From contig CAJTVP010000008.1 in the NCBI GenBank assembly GCA_910580205.1, forward strand, positions 7,282 through 71,281: a DNA stretch of 64,000 nucleotides, in the 5' to 3' direction. The notes beneath the pieces were generated by a model. That model worked only from the letters and a program-made list of their open reading frames with translations, had not been told where the DNA came from and ran no database searches. This DNA comes from an uncultured Eggerthellaceae bacterium (GTDB lineage: Bacteria > Actinomycetota > Coriobacteriia > Coriobacteriales > Eggerthellaceae). The position numbers and the translations under genes were made by a program. Shown here one piece after another: positions 24,325 through 32,121 of the stretch (the stretch's first letter is position 1; the number at the start of each line of letters is the position of its first letter).

Positions 24325-24993
24325 TCATTCGCTTGCCGACAACATGACCTCTTGTGACCAGGCGATCAAGGCTTCTGCAAGCGCTTCGGTTTCGAAAGCT
24401 TGCGGGTTGTCGTAGGCGTCAAGCAGCATCCGTTCGCGCTCATCAGCCAGCTCTTTCATGGCGGCACGGCTAGCGGGGTATTCGCCGGTGCGCGCATAAT
24501 GAGCGGCGCGCATGACGAAGAAGGCGGCCTTCACGCAGGCATCCACCGTGTCCCGCAAGAAGCCTTCGGCGAAGACGAGCTCATGGGTCACTGCGTGATA
24601 GATCTCTGATGCGCCCACCCGCGCGGAGAGTTGCGCATCTTCGGCGGTGAACTCCGCATCCATGAATGCGAAGGAGCCGAACGTCACCTGTGTGTCCTTC
24701 ACCAAGTTGAACACATCATGGCGTGGCCAAGCTACAAGCAGCTCAGGGGAGGAGATGAATCCGCACGCCGCTTCGTGATGCGGCATGGATGCGATCACGG
24801 ATCGGTAGGCAGCAAGATCGTCCGGTGCGAGGTTTTCCACGACCACCACCGCATCTATGTCGCTGCCCTCGCGGGCTTCTCCACGAGTGCGGCTGCCCTG
24901 GAGGCCTACGAGTTTCAGCCGACCGCCGAACTCCTCCTGCAGTCTGAGAACAAGCTCTTCGATCCAAGCTCCTATGTTGATGCGATCGTTCAT
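24325..24993 (-). CDS. Nucleotidyltransferase-domain protein
   Basis: A 222-residue protein. GSRTRGEAREGSDIDAVVVV (about 32-51) is the GS-x-DxD active site of the DNA polymerase beta-type nucleotidyltransferase fold. The remainder is helical, with AACVKAAFF-like HEPN-type character near residues 160-190 (DTVDACVKAAFFVMRAAHYARTG). Possible roles are adenylylation of a protein or small molecule, or an antitoxin-like MNT/HEPN fusion. The start at 24993 follows GAGGAGAGGTC; a longer frame upstream overlaps the exported protein gene. Confidence 0.8.
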   Translation of the reverse strand: MNDRINIGAWIEELVLRLQEEFGGRLKLVGLQGSRTRGEAREGSDIDAVVVVENLAPDDLAAYRSVIASMPHHEAACGFISSPELLVAWPRHDVFNLVKDTQVTFGSFAFMDAEFTAEDAQLSARVGASEIYHAVTHELVFAEGFLRDTVDACVKAAFFVMRAAHYARTGEYPASRAAMKELADERERMLLDAYDNPQAFETEALAEALIAWSQEVMLSASE

Positions 24994-25011
24994 GACCTCT
25001 CCTCGAAGAGA

Positions 25012-25041
25012 CGAAAAGGGCGGGAACTCATTCCCGCCCTT
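25012..25041 (-). terminator. Terminator of the His/Gly-rich protein gene
   Basis: A perfect 11-bp stem (25016-25026 with 25031-25041), loop of 4, followed on the minus strand by TTTTC. It ends the transcript of the exported protein before the nucleotidyltransferase gene. Confidence 0.8.
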
Positions 25042-25075
25042 GCGTGGGTTGCGTGCCGGTTGCAGAACTGGTGGC

Positions 25076-25585
25076 TTACCGGTGATGACCCCCGCCGTGA
25101 TGGGAGCCGTAGCCGTTTCCATAGCCATATCCATCACCATAGCCGTTGCCATTGTTGCCGCCGTAATTGTGGTTGTAATGATTGTTGTGATAGCAGCCGG
25201 TCTGTCCGTAGTAGTCGCACACGCCATCACCGTCCGCGTCCGTGTAGCCAGGGCAGGTGACCGCGCTCCCACCGGTGTTGGCGGCTCCATAGCCATTGCC
25301 CGTGCCAGGCGTGGGCACCGTGGCGGCTTCCGCTTCAGCAGCAGCTTCAGCCTCGGCTGCAGCTGCTTGAGCTGCTTCGATGGCTGCCTGATGGGCTTCC
25401 AAGCAGCGAGCCAGCACATCAGGGATGGCCTGGCTGATCTGCTGGCCGCCCGATTGCATCATGGCTGCCGCCATGCAGCCGCGCCCCATCCCTTTCATCG
25501 GTCGGTCAGCAGCGAACGCGAGCGCAGGCATGGCAAGCGCGGCGCTGAGAGCGAAAGCTGCGACGGCGATCAATGTCTTCTTCAT
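25076..25585 (-). CDS. Exported His/Gly-rich protein with calcium-loop-like motif
   Basis: A 169-residue protein with a Sec signal peptide (residues 1-26, cleavage near AFA-AD). A low-complexity Ala/Glu stretch spans about 63-90. CPGYTDADGDGVCDYYG (111-127) has the DxDxDG calcium-binding loop flanked by cysteines, as in thrombospondin type 3-like repeats. The tail (129-169) is Gly/Asn/Tyr/His repeats ending in HHGGGHHR. A role in metal binding at the cell surface or in the envelope is an inference. The start at 25585 is preceded by ATGGAGTG. The gene has its own terminator. Confidence 0.75.
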   Translation of the reverse strand: MKKTLIAVAAFALSAALAMPALAFAADRPMKGMGRGCMAAAMMQSGGQQISQAIPDVLARCLEAHQAAIEAAQAAAAEAEAAAEAEAATVPTPGTGNGYGAANTGGSAVTCPGYTDADGDGVCDYYGQTGCYHNNHYNHNYGGNNGNGYGDGYGYGNGYGSHHGGGHHR

Positions 25586-25876
25586 GAAATCACTCCATTC
25601 ATCTGTTGTTCCGTCCCCGATATGAATGAGATCTTAGAATGCGCGCATTATAAGGCATCGCAGCAGCTCCGGCGTCATCATCAACGCCATTACGCAATTT
25701 CCTCAGAAAGGCCGTGCGGTGGCACGAAGGAGCGCGATGGTCGCACCCCTCCGCCATCATCGTGCAGAGGAAGACGATACGTGTAGAATAAGGCGTTGGT
25801 GCTCCCGGGATCCATGCAGCCATCCTGCCTCTCCCGGCGAGCAAGAAGAGCAGGGTCGTCGAGCGGAACTTGCGCT
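25586..25876. other. Intergenic region, no gene seen
   Basis: About 290 bases between the divergent exported-protein gene and the TetR-type gene. It should hold both promoters, but I found no convincing -35/-10 pair or strong inverted repeat. Short open frames here lack ribosome-binding sites. Confidence 0.5.
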
Positions 25877-26449
25877 ATGAATGGAGCGAAGAGCGGCATA
25901 GTTGAAGCATTCAGGCACCTTGCCCTGTCGAAGCCCTATGCCGCCATCACGGTATCCGACATTTGCCTGGAAGCTCACCTGTCCCGCAAGTCGTTCTATG
26001 TGCATTTCCAGAACAAGGAAGATGTCTTCTCCTACATCTTCACCATCGATGCGGTGAAGCCTCTGCGGGATATCAACGTCCTGTTCACGAAGAGCCAAGC
26101 ACGCGATATGTATCAGGTGATCTACCAGAAGCCCTATCAGGGAGTCTATGACAACAAAGAGTTCTACAGCGCGCTCGTGGGACCCATGAAGGGGCATGAT
26201 GACACGTTCATCCGCATCGCCACCAATGCGATATGCGACTTCAACTTGGAGCTTCTGGCCAAGCACAAGATGCAAGGCGATATCCGCAAGGTGGACTACA
26301 TCGCATATTTCTTCGCCTCTTCACAGGCCATGCTGATCCAGAAGTGGATCTGCGACGGTTTTCCTTATACGCCTGAGGAAATGGCGAGCCTTTACAACGA
26401 GATGACGCAGGCTTTCTGGATCTCGTCGTTCGCCGACCTGAAGATCTAG
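25877..26449 (+). CDS. TetR-family transcriptional regulator
   Basis: A 190-residue regulator. GIVEAFRHLALSKPYAAITVSDICLEAHLSRKSFYVHFQNKEDVF (residues about 7-51) is a complete TetR N-terminal domain; the rest is the helical ligand pocket. The start at 25877 (MNGAKSG) is chosen because the domain begins there; its ribosome-binding site is weak. It lies 256 bases upstream of, and on the same strand as, the transhydroxylase-like cluster, and is the likely local controller. It ends with its own terminator. Confidence 0.88.
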   Translation: MNGAKSGIVEAFRHLALSKPYAAITVSDICLEAHLSRKSFYVHFQNKEDVFSYIFTIDAVKPLRDINVLFTKSQARDMYQVIYQKPYQGVYDNKEFYSALVGPMKGHDDTFIRIATNAICDFNLELLAKHKMQGDIRKVDYIAYFFASSQAMLIQKWICDGFPYTPEEMASLYNEMTQAFWISSFADLKI

Positions 26450-26471
26450 TTTACGCAGCGCTTTTCTTTTG

Positions 26472-26500
26472 GGTTGCAGATCGGCGCATCTGCAACCTTT
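26472..26500 (+). terminator. Terminator of the TetR-type gene
   Basis: GGTTGCAGAT (26472-26481) pairs perfectly with ATCTGCAACC (26488-26497), then TTT. It separates the regulator from the operon at 26706. Confidence 0.75.
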
Positions 26501-26705
26501 GGATGCACAGTCGCACGCTGTTCCAGCCCTTGCGAGGACAGAGCGCGGCCCAATGCAGGAATCTTCCACAAACCACGCGCATTGCGAATTGAACAGGATG
26601 CTCCTCTTCAGCAAGCTGGGCTCCATGGGGAAATCAGGGCTTTTCTTCCGGTCTCGATCGAAGACAGAAGACCTTGCATTTCCAGAGAGAAAGAGAGGAG
26701 CTTTT

Positions 26706-29396
26706 ATGGGAACTGGGGCAAAGACGGTGAACGGCGCCTATACGACGACGCTGCAAAGCATCGCCTGCGGCGGCACGGGCGGAGACTTGGTCTGCGCTGA
26801 CACCAAGGATGGCAAGCTCGTTCGTTTGCGTCCGCTGCATCTAGAGGAAAGCTACACGAAGGAGGAGCTGGCGCCCTCCAGCTGGGAGTGGGATGTGAAC
26901 GGTAAGAAGTTCGCCGCTCCCTACAAGGCGATGCCGAACTACTTCGCGCTGGCGTACAAGAACCGCGTGTATTCCAAGAACCGCGTGAAGTACCCGCTCA
27001 AGCGTGTTGACTGGAATCCTGACGGTGAGCGCAATACGCAGAACCGCGGCATCTCGAAGTTCAAGCGCATCAGCTGGGATGAGGCCATTGACATCATCGA
27101 GATGGAGCTCCGCCGCGTTATCGACGAATATGGCCCCTACAGCGTCATCTGCATCGGCGAAGATGGGCACCGCGAATCGAAGGACCTGCACGCCGGTGGC
27201 GGCATGCATGCCAACCTCATGAGCAAGCTGGGCGGCTACACGCGCGAGACGCGCACGCCTGACTCGGTGGAAGGCTGGTACTGGGGCGCCAAGCACGTGT
27301 GGGGCTCTGGCGCCAATCACGGCCTTGGCCTCATCGCACCGGCCGGCAATGGCGGCAATGCTTGGAACGTCATGAAGGATATCTCCGAGCATTCTGAGCT
27401 CATCTGCTTCGATGCTGGCGACTGGGAGCTCACGCAGAACTATGCCAGCCAGTGCCTCTCCGCCCTGCTGAAGTATTGGGAAGAGCTGGGCAAGGAGTTC
27501 GTCGTCGTGGACCCGTTCTGCAACTACACGGCCGTCTGCCACGAGTCTATGAAATGGATCCCCATCCTGCCGAACACCGATGCCGCCTTCGACTTCGGCG
27601 TCATGCACGTATGGATCACAGAAGGCACCTACGACAAGGAATACGTGGACACCCATACCGTCTACTTCGACAGGCTGGTCGACTACATCATGGGCAAGGA
27701 AGACGGCGTGGAGAAGACGCCTGCGTGGGCGGCCGAGCGCTGCGGCGTGCCTGAGTGGACCATCAAAGCCTATGCCCGCAACGTCGCCAGCAAGGTGACG
27801 AGCCATGCTCACTACTCATCCGGCGCCATCAAGACGCCGTACTCCCATGAGCCTGGACGCACCGGCGCCTACAAGCTGGCCATGCAAGGCCTTGGCAAGC
27901 CCGGCGTGCAGCAGTGCCACCTTTCCAGCATGGTATTCGCCCGTGAGGAGATCTGCCGTTCCACCACAGCTCCGTTCAGCTCCGTTAACCAGTGCCGCAT
28001 GTTCTACCCCATGCCGCAGACCCTGCCGCGCACCAAGATCACGGACGCCATCAACAATGGTTCCGTGAAATGGTGGGGCAGCCCTTGCATCGTGTACGTA
28101 GAGAACTCCGAGCAGTTCATCGAGTACAACTATCCTGCTGATCCTCAAGCAGGCCTTGCCATGCTGCAGGCCATGGCCAAGCGCATGGGCGGTGACGTGC
28201 CCACTGAGGCTCCGAAGATCGAGAAGATCCACCTGCTCTGGTCGGAGAAACCCTGCAACATGAACTGCTGGAACGGCGGTTTCGAGTTCCAGGATGCCAT
28301 CCGCAGCCCGCAGGTGGAATGCTTCATCACCAACCACCAGTGGCTTGAGAACGACTCGCTGTTCGCTGACCTCATCCTGCCGGTGACCACCTGCGTGGAG
28401 GATAACGACTCCATGGGTGGCGGCGCCCCCGATTTCCGCCGCTTTGAGGCGCTGACCCCGGCTGCCATCGACCACGTGGGAGAGTCCTACTCCGACTTTG
28501 AGATCGCCTGCATGATCGGCGAGCGCTTCGGCGTGCGCGAGCAGATCGATCTGGGCATGACCGAAGATGAATGGATGAAGTATGGCTTCGAGCAGTCTCG
28601 CTTGACCGAGGAGCTTGATTGGGATGAGTTCCAGAAGCGCGGCTACTACTTCCCGAAGGTGGCGCAGGGCTGGGAGGACGACGTGCCCGGCATGCGCGGA
28701 TTCTACGAGGATCCGGAGAACAATCCACTGGATACGCCTACGGGCAAGATCGAGTTCTGGAGCCAGGCGCTTGCCGACAACTTCCCGGATGACAAAGAGC
28801 GTCAGCCCATGGCGAAATGGATCATCGGCGGCCCGAAGTCCGAAGGCTGGACCCATGATGAGACTTTCTGGGGCGAGCGCTGCAAGGACTACACGCTGCT
28901 GGTCACCGCCAATCCCGCCAAGTGGCGCGTGCATGTGCAGGGTGACGACATCAAGTGGTTCCGCGAGATAGAGACATGCAAGGTGAAGGCCAAGGATGGC
29001 TACTTCTATGAGCCTATCTGGTTGGCACCTGAAGACGCGAAGGCGCGCGGCATCGAAGATGGCGACATCGTGAAGCTCTACAACGATCGTGGCACCATCC
29101 TGTTCGGCGCGCGCATCTCTGAGCGCGTCACCCCGCGTTCCGTCGTCGTCGCCAAGGGATCCCGGGTCGATCCGATCACGTCGCATCTGGATCGCGGCGG
29201 TGCCATCAATCTCATCTGCCCGAACGAGACCGTGTCCAAGCACTGCGCCGGGTTCGCCGTCACGGGTTATCTGGCCGAAGCTGCGAAGGTGACTGACGAG
29301 GAGTATGAGGGCTGGAAGCGCGACTACCCCGAAGCGTTCGCCCGCGATTACGACCCCGAGATCGGCATCAACTACAAGTCCTGGGTCGTTGAGTAG
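26706..29396 (+). CDS. Transhydroxylase-like molybdenum enzyme, large subunit (AthL-like)
   Basis: An 896-residue DMSO-reductase-family protein. It has no Tat signal and no N-terminal Cys motif for a 4Fe-4S cluster, as in the large subunit of pyrogallol-phloroglucinol transhydroxylase. Shared segments include YPLKRVDWNPDGERN (about 96-110), ISWDEA, PDSVEGWYWGAKHVWG (185-200), VVVDPF (266-271), and near the end YNDRGTILFGARI. The position of the Mo-ligand loop reads ICFDAGDWE (233-241). The likely reaction is hydroxyl transfer or removal on a polyphenol ring; acetylene hydratase and catechol dehydroxylase are relatives. ATG 26706 follows AGAGAGGAGC. First gene of a long operon. Confidence 0.88.
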   Translation: MGTGAKTVNGAYTTTLQSIACGGTGGDLVCADTKDGKLVRLRPLHLEESYTKEELAPSSWEWDVNGKKFAAPYKAMPNYFALAYKNRVYSKNRVKYPLKRVDWNPDGERNTQNRGISKFKRISWDEAIDIIEMELRRVIDEYGPYSVICIGEDGHRESKDLHAGGGMHANLMSKLGGYTRETRTPDSVEGWYWGAKHVWGSGANHGLGLIAPAGNGGNAWNVMKDISEHSELICFDAGDWELTQNYASQCLSALLKYWEELGKEFVVVDPFCNYTAVCHESMKWIPILPNTDAAFDFGVMHVWITEGTYDKEYVDTHTVYFDRLVDYIMGKEDGVEKTPAWAAERCGVPEWTIKAYARNVASKVTSHAHYSSGAIKTPYSHEPGRTGAYKLAMQGLGKPGVQQCHLSSMVFAREEICRSTTAPFSSVNQCRMFYPMPQTLPRTKITDAINNGSVKWWGSPCIVYVENSEQFIEYNYPADPQAGLAMLQAMAKRMGGDVPTEAPKIEKIHLLWSEKPCNMNCWNGGFEFQDAIRSPQVECFITNHQWLENDSLFADLILPVTTCVEDNDSMGGGAPDFRRFEALTPAAIDHVGESYSDFEIACMIGERFGVREQIDLGMTEDEWMKYGFEQSRLTEELDWDEFQKRGYYFPKVAQGWEDDVPGMRGFYEDPENNPLDTPTGKIEFWSQALADNFPDDKERQPMAKWIIGGPKSEGWTHDETFWGERCKDYTLLVTANPAKWRVHVQGDDIKWFREIETCKVKAKDGYFYEPIWLAPEDAKARGIEDGDIVKLYNDRGTILFGARISERVTPRSVVVAKGSRVDPITSHLDRGGAINLICPNETVSKHCAGFAVTGYLAEAAKVTDEEYEGWKRDYPEAFARDYDPEIGINYKSWVVE

Positions 29397-29425
29397 CGCA
29401 CCCTGTCCGAAGAGAGGAAGACAAG

Positions 29426-30232
29426 ATGAAAGCATTCCTTATCGATGTGAAGAAATGCGTGGGCTGCCACGACTGTCAGATCGGCTGCAAAGATGAGCAC
29501 TGCGGCAATGACTGGAGCCCTTACGCCAAGCCGCAACCCGATACCGGTCAATTCTGGTGCAAGGTGGATCAGCGCGAGCGCGGCCACAAGCCCCACGTGA
29601 AGGTGAGCTACATCCCGCGGCTGTGCAACCACTGCGAGAACGCCCCCTGCATGAAGGCGGCGAAGGACGGCGCCGTGTATCGTCGTGACGACGGTCTGGT
29701 GCTGATCGATCCTGAGAAGTCGAAGGGTCAGAAGCAGATCGTGGATGCCTGTCCGTATCACGTGATCTATTGGAACGAGGCGCTGAACATCCCGCAGAAA
29801 TGCACCGGTTGCGCGCATCTGCTCGATGATGCCACGTCCCCCATCCGCGTGCCGCGCTGCGTGGACAACTGCCACGTCAACGTCATCATGTTCGGCGAAG
29901 AGGACCAGCTGGGCCTTGACGGAACTGAAGAGGTGCTGCATCCCGAATACGGCACCAAGCCGCGCGTGTTCTATCGTGGCTTGCCCAAGAAGTTCATCGC
30001 AGGCACGGTGTACGACCCTGCGGCCAACGAGATCATCGAGGGCGCGAAGGTTACTGCCACGGGTGACGCCGGCACGTTCACGGCGACGACGGACAGTTGG
30101 GGCGATTTCTGGCTTCGCGATCTGCCTGATGCCGACTGGACGGTGACCATCGAAGCGAACGGCAAGACCAAGACGCTTCAAACGAGCACTGTTGAAGAAG
30201 ACAAAGGCCTTGGTGATGTTGCGCTGAATTAG
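29426..30232 (+). CDS. Transhydroxylase-like iron-sulfur subunit (AthS-like)
   Basis: A 268-residue electron-transfer subunit. The first about 180 residues hold many cysteines in ferredoxin-like spacing: CVGCHDCQIGC (11-21), CNHCENAPC, ACPYHVIYW, CTGCAHLLDD and CVDNC, enough for three 4Fe-4S clusters. Residues about 190-268 form a separate beta-domain beginning FIAGTVYDPAANEIIEGA and containing DSWGDFWLRDLPD. Pyrogallol transhydroxylase small subunit has the same unusual C-terminal, transthyretin-like domain, which supports the assignment more than the clusters do. It begins 29 bases after the large-subunit gene. Confidence 0.88.
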   Translation: MKAFLIDVKKCVGCHDCQIGCKDEHCGNDWSPYAKPQPDTGQFWCKVDQRERGHKPHVKVSYIPRLCNHCENAPCMKAAKDGAVYRRDDGLVLIDPEKSKGQKQIVDACPYHVIYWNEALNIPQKCTGCAHLLDDATSPIRVPRCVDNCHVNVIMFGEEDQLGLDGTEEVLHPEYGTKPRVFYRGLPKKFIAGTVYDPAANEIIEGAKVTATGDAGTFTATTDSWGDFWLRDLPDADWTVTIEANGKTKTLQTSTVEEDKGLGDVALN

Positions 30233-30243
30233 CCATCCCCATG

Positions 30244-30299
30244 GGGAGGCTCGGATGGTCAACGGCTCTCCAATCCCCCCTAGATTTCCGAGCCTTCCC
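30244..30299 (+). terminator. Long-loop hairpin after the Fe-S subunit gene
   Basis: GGGAGGCTCGGA (30244-30255) pairs with TCCGAGCCTTCCC (30287-30299), with one bulged T and a 31-base loop. It may attenuate transcription so that the enzyme subunits are made in excess of the downstream proteins, or stabilise the mRNA end. Confidence 0.45.
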
Positions 30300-30336
30300 A
30301 CTTTCTCGCATCAACGTATAGAAGAAAGAGAAAAGC

Positions 30337-30591
30337 ATGTGTTTTAGACCAGCTGAAGTATCGATGAAGAAATGTCCAAGCTGCGGGAAGGTATGCAAAC
30401 CCGTGGACAAGGTCTGCCCGGATTGCGGCACAGAGCTTGACAACGCCGCGAAGGGCTTCGACGCCGACCAGCCGATGACTCACACGTCGCCTGCAGCGCC
30501 GAGCGTTCCCGCGGCGTCTGGAGGACCCGCGGTTTCCGGAGCTCCTTCTGCTCCTGGCGCGCCGAAGCCGCCAAACGCTCCTTCGGTCTGA
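30337..30591 (+). CDS. Small zinc-ribbon protein with Pro/Ala tail
   Basis: An 84-residue protein (or 75 from ATG 30364). It has one zinc ribbon, KKCPSCGKVC then VCPDCGTEL, followed by a low-complexity Ala/Pro/Ser/Gly tail with APSVPAASGGP and APGAPKPPNAP repeats. No membrane segment is present. Its place in the transhydroxylase-like operon suggests an accessory role, for example as a scaffold or metal chaperone; nothing more can be inferred. The upstream purine-rich AGAAAGAGAAAAG supports ATG 30337. Confidence 0.6.
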   Translation: MCFRPAEVSMKKCPSCGKVCKPVDKVCPDCGTELDNAAKGFDADQPMTHTSPAAPSVPAASGGPAVSGAPSAPGAPKPPNAPSV

Positions 30592-30635
30592 TCCGACCCC
30601 TTTGATCGGGGCGGCCATCCGAGAAAGGAATCGAT

Positions 30636-31169
30636 ATGAACGAGATGTTCGACAAGTACGGGATCAAGCAGATCGGCTATTACGTGGAAAGCATCGAAGA
30701 ATCCGCTGCGTATCTGCGCGAATCGCTGGGGGCGGGTCCTTTCGTGGACCTTGGCGTCAACCCTCTTGCCAGCTGCAAGGTGCGGGGCCAGGACGCTGAT
30801 CTCCAGATGCGCACAGCCCTCGGCCATATGGATGATATCCAGATAGAGCTCATCGAGGTGCAAAGCACTGGTCCGGATCCCTATCACGAGATGGGTCGTT
30901 TCGGCATCCATCACTTCTGCATCTGGGTGGATGGCGTGGATGCGGCTGTTGCCGCCTTGGAAGAGAAAGGCATGAGCGTGGCCATGCGCGTCACATCAGG
31001 GCAAGGCCTTGAGATCGCTTACCTGGATGCCAGAGAACAGCTGGGTCAGTACGTGGAAGTGAACACGCCAGGCGAACAGTTGTGGCAGGGCATCAAGGCG
31101 GTCCACGAGAACTCGCCCGCCGAAGCGCCCGCTCTCATGCCCATGGCCGCTCTCATGCAGGGAAAGTAG
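30636..31169 (+). CDS. VOC-family protein (epimerase/racemase-like)
   Basis: A 177-residue protein with two beta-alpha-beta-beta-beta units of the vicinal-oxygen-chelate fold. Near residues 8-17 IKQIGYYVES sets up the first metal-ligand region, and FGIHHFCIWVDGVDAAVAAL (about 89-108) the second; a Glu appears in ELIEVQ. The pattern resembles methylmalonyl-CoA epimerase and dihydrodaidzein racemase, which move a proton next to a carbonyl. Start follows GAGAAAGGAATCG. It sits next to a short-chain dehydrogenase gene 28 bases away. Confidence 0.85.
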   Translation: MNEMFDKYGIKQIGYYVESIEESAAYLRESLGAGPFVDLGVNPLASCKVRGQDADLQMRTALGHMDDIQIELIEVQSTGPDPYHEMGRFGIHHFCIWVDGVDAAVAALEEKGMSVAMRVTSGQGLEIAYLDAREQLGQYVEVNTPGEQLWQGIKAVHENSPAEAPALMPMAALMQGK

Positions 31170-31197
31170 AGCTGAATCGATCGAGAAGGGAACCATC

Positions 31198-31980
31198 ATG
31201 AGCAATGATCCGTTTGACCTCACCGGGAGAGTTGCGCTCGTAACCGGTGCCAGCTCCCATGGCATCGGCAATGAATCAGCGAAGGTCCTGGCCGATCACG
31301 GTGCCAAAGTGTTCCTGACGGCTCGCCGTGAAGACAAGCTGCAGGAGGCTGTGGAAGAGATCCGAGCCGCTGGCGGAGAAGCTTCCTACCGCGTGACCGA
31401 TGTATCCAGCGAAGAGGATTGCAAGGCCGCGGTGCAGGAATGCGTGCGCGAATTCGGGCGACTGGACATCATGGTGCTTGCGGCAGGCATCTCAGGCCTT
31501 TCAGTGTCGGGTGGCCTTTCCACTGCGTTCGACACCGACAATTGGCGCAAAGTTCTGGGCATCAACCTGGATGGCGTGATGTTCATGATCAAGCATGGCT
31601 GGGAAGAATGCGCGAAGAACCACGTGGGGGCCATCATCCCCGTAGCGTCATTGGCTGCCTGGAAGGCAGCGGGTTCCGTGGCGTACACCGCCACGAAAGG
31701 CGCCATCCGAGCGCTCACACCCTGCATCGGCAAGCTCCTGGCCCCTGAGGGCGTGCGCGTGAACACGCTGTATCCTGGGTTCATCGAAACCGACATGACC
31801 CATCCCGCTGGCACTGATGAGATCTTTCAGAAGATGGCTCCGGGCATCCTGTCGAAGATCCCCCTCGGCCGCACGGGAAAGGTGTCCGATTGCGCCAATG
31901 CGGTGCTCTATCTCGCATCCGACGCATCCAGCTTCATGACCGGCCAGCATCTCGTGGTGGACGGTGGAGAACTCTGCTAG
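31198..31980 (+). CDS. Short-chain dehydrogenase/reductase
   Basis: A 260-residue classical SDR. The cofactor motif TGASSHGIG lies at about residues 17-25, a NAG-equivalent LAAGIS near 95, the catalytic Ser in IPVASLAAW and the Tyr-x3-Lys in AYTATKGAIRALT (about 161-173). The C-terminus VLYLASDASSFMTGQHLVVDGG is typical of 3-oxoacyl/ketone reductases. It probably interconverts a ring or side-chain ketone and alcohol using NAD(P)H. Start ATG 31198 follows GAGAAGGGAACC. Part of the operon from 26706. Confidence 0.92.
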   Translation: MSNDPFDLTGRVALVTGASSHGIGNESAKVLADHGAKVFLTARREDKLQEAVEEIRAAGGEASYRVTDVSSEEDCKAAVQECVREFGRLDIMVLAAGISGLSVSGGLSTAFDTDNWRKVLGINLDGVMFMIKHGWEECAKNHVGAIIPVASLAAWKAAGSVAYTATKGAIRALTPCIGKLLAPEGVRVNTLYPGFIETDMTHPAGTDEIFQKMAPGILSKIPLGRTGKVSDCANAVLYLASDASSFMTGQHLVVDGGELC

Positions 31981-31996
31981 CGCATGCATGAACTGC

Positions 31997-32029
31997 GGAG
32001 GGCGGCCCCCGCAAAAGACGCCGCCCTCC
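31997..32029 (+). terminator. Intra-operon hairpin upstream of the MFS gene
   Basis: GGAGGGCGGC (31997-32006) pairs perfectly with GCCGCCCTCC (32020-32029), followed by TTGG. It lies in the 141-base gap between the first SDR and the MFS gene; partial termination here is possible. Confidence 0.5.
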
Positions 32030-32121
32030 TTGGCATATCCAAGAACATGCCGTCTCCATGGTACTACAGCCTCTTTGTCTTGGCATGCAGCCCCATGGAG
32101 GCATATCAAAAGGAGAGGATC

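Noticed and set aside
26469..26705. A 79-codon upstream extension of the transhydroxylase-like large subunit
   Set aside because: It starts inside the TetR terminator hairpin, lacks a ribosome-binding site and has no signal-peptide character; ATG 26706 has AGAGAGGAGC upstream.
27816..29435. A 539-codon antisense frame under the Mo enzyme gene
   Set aside because: The plus strand encodes conserved Mo-enzyme motifs over the same bases; the antisense frame lacks a start signal and is a composition artefact.
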